Of a DNA stretch of 64,000 nucleotides, positions 1-9,431 are shown piece after piece; the first letter of the stretch is position 1, and every line of letters begins with the position of its first letter. Position numbers and translations under genes: made by a program. Below the pieces are notes generated by a model. It was not told the DNA's origin. It saw only the letters and a program-made list of their open reading frames with translations, and ran no database searches. The DNA comes from Algicella marina (lineage in GTDB: Bacteria; Pseudomonadota; Alphaproteobacteria; Rhodobacterales; Rhodobacteraceae): NCBI RefSeq assembly GCF_009931615.1, contig NZ_CP046620.1, forward strand, positions 3,208,501 through 3,272,500, written 5' to 3'.

Positions 1-488
1 ACCTTGATAGGCCCAACGTCCGCGACGACAAGCTTGCCCTTCAGGGTTGGGTTCGTCATTGGCTCGCAAGTATCGCCCAACTCCTCCCGGGGGCGGCCCA
101 GCGTTTGCTCAAGAAACCGCGGTCCGGCAACCGAAATGCCCTTGTTTACGTTTCTGCGGTTGGCAATCAGCACAACCTGCGCGTAGGCATCGATAATGGA
201 ATTGACACCGTCTCCCGGCAGGATTTCCTCCTGAGGTGAGCCAAGAGACACTGGAGGTATGGCAGAAGGTGACGGTGCCGGCGGTCTTTGCTCCAGCGCA
301 GTCATCCTTTCCTGCATCGCTTCAATCTGCTGGCGAAGGTTCTCGATTTCGATGCGGGCACCGCTATCGACGGCTGGGCCACCAAAACTGTCTACTGGCG
401 CTTCCGAGAGTAGCTTTGGTAACACAATCCAGACGACAGGTACCATTATGATGGCAACCGCTATCAGGATCGCTGGCAAAAACCGCAT
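1..488 (-). CDS. Partial membrane-anchored protein, C-terminus outside the window
   Basis: The frame is open from an ATG at 488 down to base 1, so about 162 N-terminal residues are visible and the rest is missing. The N-terminus (MRFLPAILIAVAIIMVPVVW) is an uncleaved signal anchor. It is followed by a short coiled-coil-like stretch (IEIENLRQQIEAMQERMTAL, residues about 46-66), a Pro/Ser-rich linker, and the start of a folded domain containing VVLIANRRNVNKG and LGDTCEPMTNPTLKGKL. From memory, the last block resembles the N-terminal part of some M15-type peptidases in Rhodobacterales. That would suit a periplasmic peptidoglycan hydrolase beside a T6SS, but no catalytic motif is visible here. 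The gene is divergent from ppkA with a 256-base gap. Confidence 0.7.
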   Translation of the reverse strand, partial: MRFLPAILIAVAIIMVPVVWIVLPKLLSEAPVDSFGGPAVDSGARIEIENLRQQIEAMQERMTALEQRPPAPSPSAIPPVSLGSPQEEILPGDGVNSIIDAYAQVVLIANRRNVNKGISVAGPRFLEQTLGRPREELGDTCEPMTNPTLKGKLVVADVGPIK

Positions 489-744
489 TTCCTTCCTTTC
501 ACTCGCCGCAAAAACGGGGCAAATACCTTGTAGCCACTTGCCAGACCGAAATTAAGGACATTGTTCGAGGTGTCATGTTCCGGCAATGGCGTTGTTCTGG
601 TTCACACAGTCGTATAGTCTCTCGCAAGTAAGAACGGGCATCAGATGCAATTGAATTCAGGAACAATTTTTCCGGCTCTGGTTGGCCTTCAACCTCATCG
701 AGGGGTCTTGATGCGGGCCTTTGTGCTCCCGGACATGTTGACCA
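489..744. promoter_or_regulatory. Divergent intergenic region upstream of ppkA and the left-edge gene
   Basis: This 256-base stretch separates two divergent start codons (488 on minus, 745 on plus) and should hold both promoters. The minus-strand gene has a purine-rich GAAAGGAAGGAA just upstream of its ATG, a good ribosome binding site. The plus-strand start at 745 has no convincing Shine-Dalgarno. I could not identify defined -35/-10 pairs. Confidence 0.4.
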
Positions 745-3045
745 ATGCTTGAGAGTCGGCCGAGCGATACTTTTCAGCCTGACATGGTGTTGAACAACAC
801 CTATCGGATTGAGGGTATCATCGGGCGCGGCGGCACGTCGGAGGTATATCGAGCGCGCAGCGAGATCTCCCAGCGTGTCGTGGCGATCAAGGTCTTGAGA
901 TCCGAGTTTTCCGGCAATGAAGATTACCTTCTGCTGATGAAGCGGGAAGAGGAGATCCGGGAGATCCGGCACGATGCGATCGTCCGTTATTCCGAGAACC
1001 ATCTGACACCGGAAGGCCATGTTTATCTGGTAATGGATTATGTGGACGGTCCGGGATTGGATGAGAAGCTGCACAGTGGCGGCCTGCCGGCAGACGATCT
1101 GATGACAATTGCCGCACGACTTGCCGATGGTCTGTATGTCGCACATGCCAGAAACATTGTTCACAGGGACCTTTCGCCGGACAATATCATTTTGCGCAAT
1201 GGAAATCCGACCGAGGCCGTGATCATCGACTTCGGCATTGCCAAGGACAGCAACCCCGGCGCCGGTACGATTGTTGGTAACGAATTCGCGGGCAAATACT
1301 CCTACGCGGCCCCTGAACAGCTGAACGGAACATCGGATTCGCGGTCGGACATCTATTCTCTTGGAGCATTGCTGTTGGCTTCGTTCCGAGGCGAAACTCC
1401 AAACGTCGGACGTAACCCGATGGAGGTGATCGCCAAGAAAAACGAGCCGCTGGATACAAGTGGCGTGCCGGAACCGCTGAAATCGCTCATTGATCGGATG
1501 ACACAACCGAACCCGGATGAAAGGTATCAGTCGGTTCTGGAGATTCTGGACGAGATCGACCCAGCTTTCCAGCAAACCGTAATAGGCGCACGACCAATCA
1601 GTGTGGTGCCGAGGCCCGAACAATCAACTGTTGGCATGACAGGCATTCCGCGGGAACCACAGTCGGCCAATCCCGCACGAAAAAAGGTTCCGGTTGTCAT
1701 TCTTCTGATACCTCTGGCGATCGTCGCCGTGGCTGCAGGAACCTATTTTTCGGGCATCCTGGATCGTGACCAGCTCACTACCTCCGAAATGCAGCCCGTT
1801 GCAGAAAAGCCGATCGCCCAATCTATCCCACCCGCCGATACTGAAACAGTAGCAGTGTTACCGGCGGAGCAAGTGCCTGTTGTCGAACCGGAGCCGGAAC
1901 CGACGCGCACTGCCGCGCCCGAGCCTGAATCCGCGCAAGGTATTCCCCGTGCCGACCCCTACACCTTAATCGGCGAGCGTAAGTCGGGCCAAACACTTCG
2001 TCTCGTCGGATATGCGCCGGACGTGGAGACCCGCGATGCGCTGGTTTCTCTCATCGAAGCCGAAGGTGGGGTGGCCGCCGTGGAAATTGCCTCAGGCGAC
2101 ATTTCCGATAACTGGGGCGATACGATGGTTGCCTTGATCACCGAACTTCGCGACTTGCCAGAATGGCGCTTTCTCGCCAGCGGAAACTTCGCCCGGGTGA
2201 CAGGTGAAACATCGGACCCTGCATTGGCTGAGCGGATCGAAGTGGCATTTAGCCCGGTCTCTATGGACGAGGGATTGCGGGGCGTGGCCACAATCGACAT
2301 CGTCGGCAATGTGATTCCGCGCGCTTCTGTTCAGGCTGTGATTGACAGGTTTGCCGATTGCGGCCCGTTGTTTCTGCCGCAATCCCCGAATGCAGGTTAC
2401 GGCGAGGGCGCGGAAGTTTTGGTGGCAGGAACCATGGCGACTGCTGCCCGCAGAGACGAACTTTCGGCTACGCTGCAGAGCCTTGTGGGTGCGCGACCGA
2501 TCCGAATGCGAACACAAATTCTGGGCGAAGACCTCTGCCGCATCGACCAGATGTTGCGCAACGTTCCGTCGGCGGGTATCCAGATCATCTACGGCTACGG
2601 CGCAAAGGACGACCTTAACGCGTCGAATGTCTACCGGGTAGGCGAAAACCCGGTGATTGCCATAAACCTGCCGGAGCAGATTCTTGACGGTTACGTTTGG
2701 GCATCTTTCGTCGACGTCACCGGCACCGCCTATCACCTCTTGCCGCATGCCAACCGAGCAGACAATAGCGTTCAGAGCCTGCGGGATGGCGAACGTGGAT
2801 CAGTTGAGATCCGGCTGACCTGGCCCGTGGAGGATGCCCTGAGCCCGGACAAGATGGCATTCGTGGTGGACGACACAGCGCTCGGTACGGGCAAGTTGGT
2901 GGTTCTCCTTTCATCCGAGCCGCTGTTGCAAACGAACCGACCAGCCAGCGAGCCGGTAAGTGACTTCGTTTCAGCGCTGCAGGAAGCGGGCGTCGCCTCG
3001 GGAATAATCTCATTCGACAGCAGGCTGCTGATTACCCGCAGATGA
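745..3045 (+). CDS. ppkA: T6SS-associated Ser/Thr protein kinase PpkA
   Basis: Predicted 766-residue membrane protein with an N-terminal Hanks-type kinase domain (about 20-275), one transmembrane segment (about 315-337) and a large C-terminal, probably periplasmic part. Visible kinase motifs are the glycine loop GRGGTSEVY, Lys49 in VAIKV, HRD at 140-142, Asn147 and DFG at 162-164. The usual Lys of HRDLKPxN is Ser144 (HRDLSPDN). After the membrane segment come a Pro/Glu-rich linker and a region resembling the DUF4384-type sensor found in other bacterial kinases (NLPEQILDGYVWASF). In the T6SS post-translational pathway PpkA phosphorylates a partner recognised by the FHA protein. The gene converges on pppA and their 3' ends overlap by 36 bases. 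The start is uncertain because no clear ribosome binding site precedes it; an in-frame ATG lies at 784. Confidence 0.9.
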   Translation: MLESRPSDTFQPDMVLNNTYRIEGIIGRGGTSEVYRARSEISQRVVAIKVLRSEFSGNEDYLLLMKREEEIREIRHDAIVRYSENHLTPEGHVYLVMDYVDGPGLDEKLHSGGLPADDLMTIAARLADGLYVAHARNIVHRDLSPDNIILRNGNPTEAVIIDFGIAKDSNPGAGTIVGNEFAGKYSYAAPEQLNGTSDSRSDIYSLGALLLASFRGETPNVGRNPMEVIAKKNEPLDTSGVPEPLKSLIDRMTQPNPDERYQSVLEILDEIDPAFQQTVIGARPISVVPRPEQSTVGMTGIPREPQSANPARKKVPVVILLIPLAIVAVAAGTYFSGILDRDQLTTSEMQPVAEKPIAQSIPPADTETVAVLPAEQVPVVEPEPEPTRTAAPEPESAQGIPRADPYTLIGERKSGQTLRLVGYAPDVETRDALVSLIEAEGGVAAVEIASGDISDNWGDTMVALITELRDLPEWRFLASGNFARVTGETSDPALAERIEVAFSPVSMDEGLRGVATIDIVGNVIPRASVQAVIDRFADCGPLFLPQSPNAGYGEGAEVLVAGTMATAARRDELSATLQSLVGARPIRMRTQILGEDLCRIDQMLRNVPSAGIQIIYGYGAKDDLNASNVYRVGENPVIAINLPEQILDGYVWASFVDVTGTAYHLLPHANRADNSVQSLRDGERGSVEIRLTWPVEDALSPDKMAFVVDDTALGTGKLVVLLSSEPLLQTNRPASEPVSDFVSALQEAGVASGIISFDSRLLITRR

Positions 3046-3765
3046 CCCGTCAGAAGGCACATCCACAACGATGATGGAGATGTTGTCGGCTCCACCACCG
3101 GCCAAAGCTATCTGAAGCAGTCGATCACAAACGGTCGTAATCGGCGTCTGCGCGATTTCGGATCTCAGCATTTCCATTGTCGTATATTTGGTGAGGCCAT
3201 CGGAGCACAGCAGGAACCTGTCACCGGGTTTCACGTCTCCGCGAATTTTGTCCAGTTCCAGTTCATCGCCGACACCTACCGCCCGGGTAATTGCATTGGA
3301 ATTGGGATGCAATTCCGCCTCGTCCCATGTCATCTGGCCGGCGAGGACCAGGTCGGCGACGATTGAATGATCGGTCGTGAGAAATTCGATTTCATTGTCG
3401 CGGAGCCGATAAAGACGACTGTCGCCTGCCCAGAACGCCACAAAATGCGATTCCGTCAACATAAGCGCCACGACGGTCGCGCCTATTGTAGAACCGCCGC
3501 GCTCTTTTGCTTCCTGAAGGATTGTATTGTGGGCACCATGGATGGCCTCACGCACCGCCCGCATCTGATCTCCTGGCGATAGTTCCGGAGAAAGCATTGC
3601 CACGGATTCCGCAATTGTCTGGCTGGCAAAATCACCAGAGGAGTGGCCCCCCATGCCGTCAGAGACGAGCCACAGTCTTTGTTCCGGCAAACTGAGGATA
3701 CTGTCCTCATTGATCGTGCGCACTTTGCCTACATGGGTAACGGCACTGCAAAGAAATTCGGTCAT
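3010..3765 (-). CDS. pppA: PP2C-family phosphatase PppA (T6SS)
   Basis: A 251-residue soluble PPM/PP2C Ser/Thr phosphatase, expected to reverse PpkA phosphorylation and switch the secretion system off. Metal-binding and family motifs are all present: RTINEDS near residue 17, VSDGMGGH at 34-41, AGDSRLYR, LLCSDGLTK and GGADNISIIVVDV near the C-terminus. It is the last gene of the long minus-strand T6SS unit. Its ATG overlaps the tagF stop as ATGA, so it is translationally coupled. Its 3' end overlaps the 3' end of the opposing kinase gene. Confidence 0.93.
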   Translation of the reverse strand: MTEFLCSAVTHVGKVRTINEDSILSLPEQRLWLVSDGMGGHSSGDFASQTIAESVAMLSPELSPGDQMRAVREAIHGAHNTILQEAKERGGSTIGATVVALMLTESHFVAFWAGDSRLYRLRDNEIEFLTTDHSIVADLVLAGQMTWDEAELHPNSNAITRAVGVGDELELDKIRGDVKPGDRFLLCSDGLTKYTTMEMLRSEIAQTPITTVCDRLLQIALAGGGADNISIIVVDVPSDGSSAGNQQPAVE

Positions 3766-4439
3766 TCTTCGGGCACCTCACTGCCGATCCAACCGATATC
3801 CAGAAACGCCTTCATATCGCTGGCTTCAGGCATACCCGTATGACACACCATGTATTCGGTTTCGCTCACTCTCGCGCTCCAGACGCTTACCTCCGGATAC
3901 TGCGATTTAAGAAACCTTGCCGCAAGCATGTCTCGAATGTTTGTTGCACGGCCCGAAAGCCTCCAGCCATTTTCCGCCATTTTGCAATTGCGTCGGGAGA
4001 CAACAGGAATTTCCCAATTCAATGCGGAGAGACGTTCCTTCAAAACCTCTCGGGACATAGTGTCTTCAAGCGCATCCAGCGCAACGCATTCCAGCGTCTC
4101 GAAGAGAGCCGTACCTGAGAGGTGAGCAAATACGGGACACTCGCCCTCTTCGAGTTGAGCTGCCAAAACCAGCGGAAATTGGCGGCCAACTCTGTCGACG
4201 GAGTTCATCATTACGCCGATCACGGGTGATGGGCCGGCCAGACCACCGGCCAGACCGAAACGCCAGATGGGGGCGGAGTTGTATACCTCGTTCCAGTTCG
4301 GACCGAAGTCGCCCTTTACCTGAACCATCCATCGCTGGATCCATTCGTCGAATGGGCCGACGAAGGCGGCAGGCAGTTCGATCCGAAAGAAATCACCCAA
4401 TGCCGGCATTTTGCCGTAGGCGCCGAACGAACGCGGCAT
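3762..4439 (-). CDS. tagF: T6SS accessory protein TagF (ImpM)
   Basis: A 225-residue TagF/ImpM (DUF2094) protein. The conserved N-terminus (MPRSFGAYGKMPALGDFFRI), followed by FDEWIQRWM and SVDRVGRQFPL, is diagnostic. TagF is a post-translational repressor of T6SS that can act through the FHA protein and is sometimes fused to a PppA phosphatase; here the two are separate but adjacent. The start chosen is the ATG at 4439, which overlaps the tssM stop as TGATG. A longer reading to 4619 would add 60 residues unlike the family. Confidence 0.93.
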   Translation of the reverse strand: MPRSFGAYGKMPALGDFFRIELPAAFVGPFDEWIQRWMVQVKGDFGPNWNEVYNSAPIWRFGLAGGLAGPSPVIGVMMNSVDRVGRQFPLVLAAQLEEGECPVFAHLSGTALFETLECVALDALEDTMSREVLKERLSALNWEIPVVSRRNCKMAENGWRLSGRATNIRDMLAARFLKSQYPEVSVWSARVSETEYMVCHTGMPEASDMKAFLDIGWIGSEVPEE

Positions 4440-7400
4440 CAGAGTGACTTCGGACAATTGAAGGTAGAGAGCGCTGGCAGCGTAAACGGGTTCAGCACCG
4501 AACCTGTCTGCAAACGAAAAATTGCGATCCTGCCACCGATATTGAATATAACGCGGCTCCTGTCCGATGCATTGGTTTTGCGAACCTCGGCGCTGTCCAA
4601 CAATCGGAACCAACCCCAAGGTCCATCCCTCACTATATTATTCTCACGCCCCGGCTCGCTGGGGGCGATCGCGACCTTTGCAATCCCGACGGCACCTGGC
4701 CAGCTGATGGCTTGAGGCGTCGGTTGGCCGCTGCGGTGATTGAATCCGACCTGCTGACCGTCAATTTCGAGAACCACTGCCAGCGCGTTGGTGTCGAGCG
4801 CTTCCGGCGTGATCTGGAAACTGATGGCTGGTGCCGCCCCCGAAGCAAAAAAAGTGTCGCGGATTTCTGCAGCCTTTTGCATCTCTTCCAGCACCTTCTG
4901 GGATATGCCAAGGTCGGCGCCGCCATTGGCTTGCTTCCAGGACCAAGGCCGGGTGCGTGTATCGACGAACTCGGACAGATTTTCCGCGAAGAACTGATCG
5001 ATCATTCCTTGCGGTGCAAACAGGCGGGCAAAATCCTGCATGGCAACATCCGCCTTGGCGCGTCGGTTGATTGGATATCGATCCGAAAGAGCCTGCGTGC
5101 AGAATGGCAAGACCTGAGCCTGCCAGCGCGCATTGATCTGTGCGCGGGCTCCATCCGCAGTGATGTCCGAGGAACCCGACGATATTTGGTTCGACCACCG
5201 CTGGAGCGGACCATCAAGCCGGGCCGTCGCCTCCCGGAACCGGAACAATGCAGAGTTATCACCAGCTCCGCCGCCGCCTGCCAATTCGATTTTATTCAGT
5301 TCACGGTACACGTCACCGAGGATTGCGATGATGCCATCCAGTTCCGAAGGTTGGCCGTCAACCCGGGCGACTAAACTGGAAAGCCAGGCAAACCGCTCTT
5401 CCACATAACTACCAGGAGGCGCGGGCTGTCCGTCTGCACCGCTACCTGCGGCTTGGGAGAGCGCGCGGAGAAGAACGGCGTTCGTTCCTCTCGCCCGCTG
5501 CCGGACGAGTTGGCCTGCGACGGCTGTAGCACCATCGGGAACTTCGATTTCGGCAGACTGCGGCGGCTCGGCCAGCCGAGTCTCTTCGCTGATCGCGGTC
5601 AGAATGTTCACGACCGGCGATGTCGGCCCGGACAGTACGTTTGTTACGTCAACGGCTTGGCGGAGGCTGCCGAGCGGAATGATATCAACATCGCCCAGAA
5701 TACTTTCATACCGCTCAGCGTAATCGGTGTAGTAGAGATCCAGCACGTCGCGGCTCATGGTCAGAAGTGCTGCCTCACTTTGCTCCGCCTCGCCACGCGG
5801 ACCCAAGACCCAGCTTTCACGCTGAACCCTTTCGGCAACACTGAGTGCCTCATTCAGGAAGACCTCGTGAAACCCTTTCCTTGTGAAGATGCCTTCAATG
5901 CCCTCCGATAGCGGCTTCCCGGAGGGGCGGACGAGAACACGGCTGACGGCAGGACCTCCAATATCAGTCAGGCGCCATTCAGGTAGAGCCGTCGCCGCCG
6001 GGCTGTTGACGATGCCACTGTAGATTCGTTCCGCCAGTGGCAATTCGCTCAATAGAACTTGTACCTGCTCTACCAGAGGGCCATTCAATTCGATTGCAAG
6101 CATCGGCTGGGATAGCAGTTCATCGAGGTGGAAGGCGAAATCAGCACGGACTTGGACATTGGCCTCGCCCGGATAGGTCAGAGACCAGTCGATCTCCATC
6201 CAATCCTTGATCAGATCGCTACTCATCGGCCCCTGTAGCCCCAGCATTAGGTAGACCTTCAGGGCCTCATAGAGGAACTCGGAATTGTTTATGTTCCCCT
6301 GCATTTGTTCTTCTAGGCGGAGCAGTAGCCGAGGGAGAAAGTGCTGGTTGAGCGCGGAGCGGTAAGTCTGCGCGACTTGGTTTCCAACGTGCTCACCCTG
6401 ATAGAGCCCAAAGCCAAGCCGGGCTGGAACTACGGCATCCGTGACTGCTGGGTTGGCAGGCAGATCCCTTAAAGTGTTAAGAGCCGGGAGGGCGTTCAGT
6501 AGATCGGAATCGCCAATCGGATTGCCCGGTATCGCAGAGCTTAGTGCGCGGTAGCGATCTATATCGGCTGTAGCAGTTGCCAAGAGCTGTCTGTTGCCGA
6601 TGAAGCTATTCGCCCAGAATGCACCGCAGCCGATAGAAACGGCCAAGGCGGCGGCAATGGCACCGGCCCGAGCCCAGCGATAGCGACGTTCTACCTTGTC
6701 ATCGGCGGAAACGAGACCAGCCTCGGGGAACATCACCTTGTCAAACAGGTTTGTGAGGAAATAGGACCGCCCTGTTCCCTGTCCAGAACCTATGGCCTGC
6801 CGGCCAATACCGAACGTTCGAGCCATGCCCATCATCAGGCGGTCGATTGGCGTGCCTTCCTGAGTGCCGGAAGTCAGATAAACACCACGAACGAAGTGCA
6901 TGTCTTCAAAACGGCTGCCCTGAAAAACCTCGGTAAGGAAGTCTTTTGCAATCGCACGGATACTGGCCATCTGCATTGGGAAACCAGCAACCAGTGCCCG
7001 TCTTTCCGGGTCCGACTCTTCCTTGATACGTTTCAAGGATTGCGCGTTGAGCTGTCCGAGCAACGCGGAAAACTCTTCGTCGAAACGGGCGAGGATAGCC
7101 GGTTCGCCATCGTTCCCCTCAATCGGTAGCGTAAAGCCCCAAACCTGTTGGCGATCTTCCCTGCCAAGCGGCTCAAAAAACTCTGCAAAACCAGCCACTA
7201 GATCGGCCTTGGTAAAGAGAACGTAAATGGGAAACCTCACGCCTAGCCGTTCTCTCAGTTCCTGCAAGCGCGTTCTAACAGCCAGCGCGTGGCTCCTTTG
7301 TGTCGACGCGTCCTGCAACGCAAGATCCGACAGGGAAATAGAAACGATGGCTCCGTTGATGGGCTGGCGAGGCCGGTACTTCTTGAGCATCGTCAGAAAG

Positions 7401-8002
7401 CCCAGCCAGGCGGATTTGTCTGCTTCCCTGTCACTCTCCTGCGTGGTGTAGCGGCCTGCAGTATCCAGCAGTACGGCTTCGTTGGTGAACCACCAGTCGC
7501 AATTACGGGTACCGCCGACGCCACCTATTGCCGATTTGCCGATTTCCTCCGACAAGGGAAACTGGAGTCCGGAGTTCACTATCGCTGTTGTTTTTCCGGC
7601 CCCGGGTGGGCCAATCATTATGTACCACGGAAGTTCGTAAAGATGGCCTCCGCCTCGATTGGCCTTGCGAAGCTGCGTAATCGCCTGACGAAGCTTTGTG
7701 CGCAGGTCGCCAAGCTCGGCTGTCACCACATCGTCGCCCGTCGCTTCCTGGGCGACAATTTCCTCCTCCATCCTCTTGTCCTTACGGGCATTGCGCCACA
7801 GGATCAGAGCGATAAAGACGAGAGCAGACAGGCAAAAAGCGGCAACAGAAAAACCACGGGCGAGGCGGCTGTCAAATGGTCGGGCGTCACCGATAGCCAA
7901 GAGTGGACCGAAGAACCATATTGACAGGCTCAGCGCGATCGTCACGTAAATGATGATAGCCGGCGAAGAGACGAATGCCCGAAAGAACTTGCCCGCCTTC
8001 AT
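4439..8002 (-). CDS. tssM: T6SS inner-membrane protein TssM (IcmF/VasK)
   Basis: A 1187-residue IcmF-family core component of the membrane complex. It has two N-terminal transmembrane helices (about 15-33 and 50-69), a cytoplasmic GTPase-like domain with Walker A GPPGAGKT at 131-138, a third transmembrane helix (GAIAAALAVSIGCGAFW, near 445-465) and a long periplasmic region ending at the conserved C-terminal beta domain. It partners with TssL, encoded directly upstream with an ATGA overlap. The Walker A motif is intact, so ATP or GTP hydrolysis is possible. Length is normal for the family. Confidence 0.97.
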   Translation of the reverse strand: MKAGKFFRAFVSSPAIIIYVTIALSLSIWFFGPLLAIGDARPFDSRLARGFSVAAFCLSALVFIALILWRNARKDKRMEEEIVAQEATGDDVVTAELGDLRTKLRQAITQLRKANRGGGHLYELPWYIMIGPPGAGKTTAIVNSGLQFPLSEEIGKSAIGGVGGTRNCDWWFTNEAVLLDTAGRYTTQESDREADKSAWLGFLTMLKKYRPRQPINGAIVSISLSDLALQDASTQRSHALAVRTRLQELRERLGVRFPIYVLFTKADLVAGFAEFFEPLGREDRQQVWGFTLPIEGNDGEPAILARFDEEFSALLGQLNAQSLKRIKEESDPERRALVAGFPMQMASIRAIAKDFLTEVFQGSRFEDMHFVRGVYLTSGTQEGTPIDRLMMGMARTFGIGRQAIGSGQGTGRSYFLTNLFDKVMFPEAGLVSADDKVERRYRWARAGAIAAALAVSIGCGAFWANSFIGNRQLLATATADIDRYRALSSAIPGNPIGDSDLLNALPALNTLRDLPANPAVTDAVVPARLGFGLYQGEHVGNQVAQTYRSALNQHFLPRLLLRLEEQMQGNINNSEFLYEALKVYLMLGLQGPMSSDLIKDWMEIDWSLTYPGEANVQVRADFAFHLDELLSQPMLAIELNGPLVEQVQVLLSELPLAERIYSGIVNSPAATALPEWRLTDIGGPAVSRVLVRPSGKPLSEGIEGIFTRKGFHEVFLNEALSVAERVQRESWVLGPRGEAEQSEAALLTMSRDVLDLYYTDYAERYESILGDVDIIPLGSLRQAVDVTNVLSGPTSPVVNILTAISEETRLAEPPQSAEIEVPDGATAVAGQLVRQRARGTNAVLLRALSQAAGSGADGQPAPPGSYVEERFAWLSSLVARVDGQPSELDGIIAILGDVYRELNKIELAGGGGAGDNSALFRFREATARLDGPLQRWSNQISSGSSDITADGARAQINARWQAQVLPFCTQALSDRYPINRRAKADVAMQDFARLFAPQGMIDQFFAENLSEFVDTRTRPWSWKQANGGADLGISQKVLEEMQKAAEIRDTFFASGAAPAISFQITPEALDTNALAVVLEIDGQQVGFNHRSGQPTPQAISWPGAVGIAKVAIAPSEPGRENNIVRDGPWGWFRLLDSAEVRKTNASDRSRVIFNIGGRIAIFRLQTGSVLNPFTLPALSTFNCPKSL

Positions 8003-9426
8003 TGCGCATCCGTCCTGACGATCGCAATCTCGATCCGGCGGTTCTTGGCGCGACCTTCAGGCGTATCATTCGCCGCAATCGGGGCATTGTCGGCAAGACC
8101 TTCTGCGCTGACGCGCGAAGGGTCTGTCAGTTTACCCGCCATTGTCTGCATGACGGATTTTGCCCTCGCTAGCGAAAGTGCCCGATTGTTCGGAAACCGC
8201 GCAGTGTTGATTGGAATATTGTCTGAATGGCCAACGACAATGATCGGGCCCGGTTCGTCATTAAGTGCTTCGGCAACCCGGTTTACTGCCGGAAGAAACT
8301 TGTCCTGCAGGCTGTCGGACGCCGAACTAAACATACCGTTGCCGGTCAACCTGATCGTGATGGTGTTGCCATTCTGGAAGATGGTCACGAGGCCCTCGGC
8401 AACCTCTTCTTCCAGAAACGCCTTCACCTTGTTTATCTGTTCAACCGGAGGCGGAGGCGGAGGCGGAGGAGGCGGCGCTCTTCTCAGAAGTTCCGGTCTC
8501 CCGACGGGCTCCAGAACGGACAGTTGACCCACAACCCGTTCTGTCTGGCCGCTGAGGGCATAGAGCAAGCTCGTGTATCCGACACCCAATAAGGCGGCGA
8601 GCGCACCGAATGCGATCAGGAGCGGGCGCCAAGCGGATCTGGCCTTATGCGCCTTTTTAACGCCATGCCAATGCGGAGATAGGTCATGCTCGATTTCCGA
8701 CCGCTGTGCCTGAATGACCTCGGCGAGATTGCTGCGTATCTGCTGATGCTTGTCGCGACCATTTTCAGCAATGCGCAAGCGTCCCTCAAAGCCGAGCGAC
8801 ATGCACATGAACATGAACTCAAGCACGTCGACGTTTTGGCCGGGTTGTTGCTGAAGTTTGGCAAGCAGATCGTAAAATCTGTCTCCGCCCACAGTTTCAC
8901 GATGGAAGGTGGCGACGAGCGACTGTAGGGCCCAGATGGATTGTCCGCCCCATGGTGTATTCAAGACCACATCATCCAGGGTGGCACAGATTGCATATCG
9001 CGCCATCTTCACCTGTTGTGGATCAATGCCAATTTGCAGAGCACGGCTCTCGAAGTTACGCACCTCGCCCACGACCGAGCGGCGCAATGCTTCCGCGTCG
9101 CGGTGCTGAGCGCGGTTACGGATCCGGCTGACAAGCGCAAAGAGCGTCGACCCGCAGGCATTGAGCCGATTCATACCAGTCATCGCCTGTGAAACCGGCG
9201 TTTCCTGCTGCCGGGGCGCAGTCGATACCGGACCAGCCCCTTGTGGCAGGCCGTAATCCTGCACCTCGGCTTGCCGTGCCTGCACCGGAGGGTCCTGCGG
9301 TGCAGGAGTTGCAGCAGCAACAGGCGGAGCAAGAGGCGCGACGGGGCGACGACCACCCGGATTGGGGCGGATCACTGTTTTTTCAGTGTCATCCGGCTCT
9401 GCAAAGGGGTCGTCGTCGGACATCAT
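7999..9426 (-). CDS. tssL: T6SS protein TssL with C-terminal OmpA peptidoglycan-binding domain
   Basis: A 475-residue DotU/ImpK-family protein. The N-terminal 70 or so residues are disordered and include DDTEKTVIRPNPGG, a likely phospho-threonine segment (Thr14 or Thr17 counting from the first Met). The DotU domain follows (about 85-265), then one transmembrane helix (LLIAFGALAALLGVGYTSLL), a ten-proline run, and an OmpA-like domain (VVGHSDNIPINTARFPNNRA ... NRRIEIAIV). With no TssJ gene in the cluster, this OmpA domain probably anchors the complex to peptidoglycan. Tandem ATGs lie at 9426 and 9423; AGGAAGG upstream serves either. It is coupled to tssM by an ATGA overlap. Confidence 0.96.
   Translation of the reverse strand: MMSDDDPFAEPDDTEKTVIRPNPGGRRPVAPLAPPVAAATPAPQDPPVQARQAEVQDYGLPQGAGPVSTAPRQQETPVSQAMTGMNRLNACGSTLFALVSRIRNRAQHRDAEALRRSVVGEVRNFESRALQIGIDPQQVKMARYAICATLDDVVLNTPWGGQSIWALQSLVATFHRETVGGDRFYDLLAKLQQQPGQNVDVLEFMFMCMSLGFEGRLRIAENGRDKHQQIRSNLAEVIQAQRSEIEHDLSPHWHGVKKAHKARSAWRPLLIAFGALAALLGVGYTSLLYALSGQTERVVGQLSVLEPVGRPELLRRAPPPPPPPPPPVEQINKVKAFLEEEVAEGLVTIFQNGNTITIRLTGNGMFSSASDSLQDKFLPAVNRVAEALNDEPGPIIVVGHSDNIPINTARFPNNRALSLARAKSVMQTMAGKLTDPSRVSAEGLADNAPIAANDTPEGRAKNRRIEIAIVRTDAQ
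8448..8480. repeat. GGAGGC microsatellite encoding the TssL polyproline linker
   Basis: The plus strand reads as a tandem of GGAGGC-like hexamers with a GGAGGA variant. On the coding strand this gives ten consecutive prolines between the TssL transmembrane segment and the OmpA domain. Repeats of this type can change length by replication slippage in multiples of three, which would alter linker length without a frameshift. Confidence 0.75.
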
Positions 9427-9431
9427 GCAAT

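Noticed and set aside
499-1623. 374-residue minus-strand ORF
   Set aside because: It lies antisense over the kinase domain of ppkA, has low-complexity Arg/His/Cys-rich composition and no recognisable domain. It is a shadow of GC-rich codon use.
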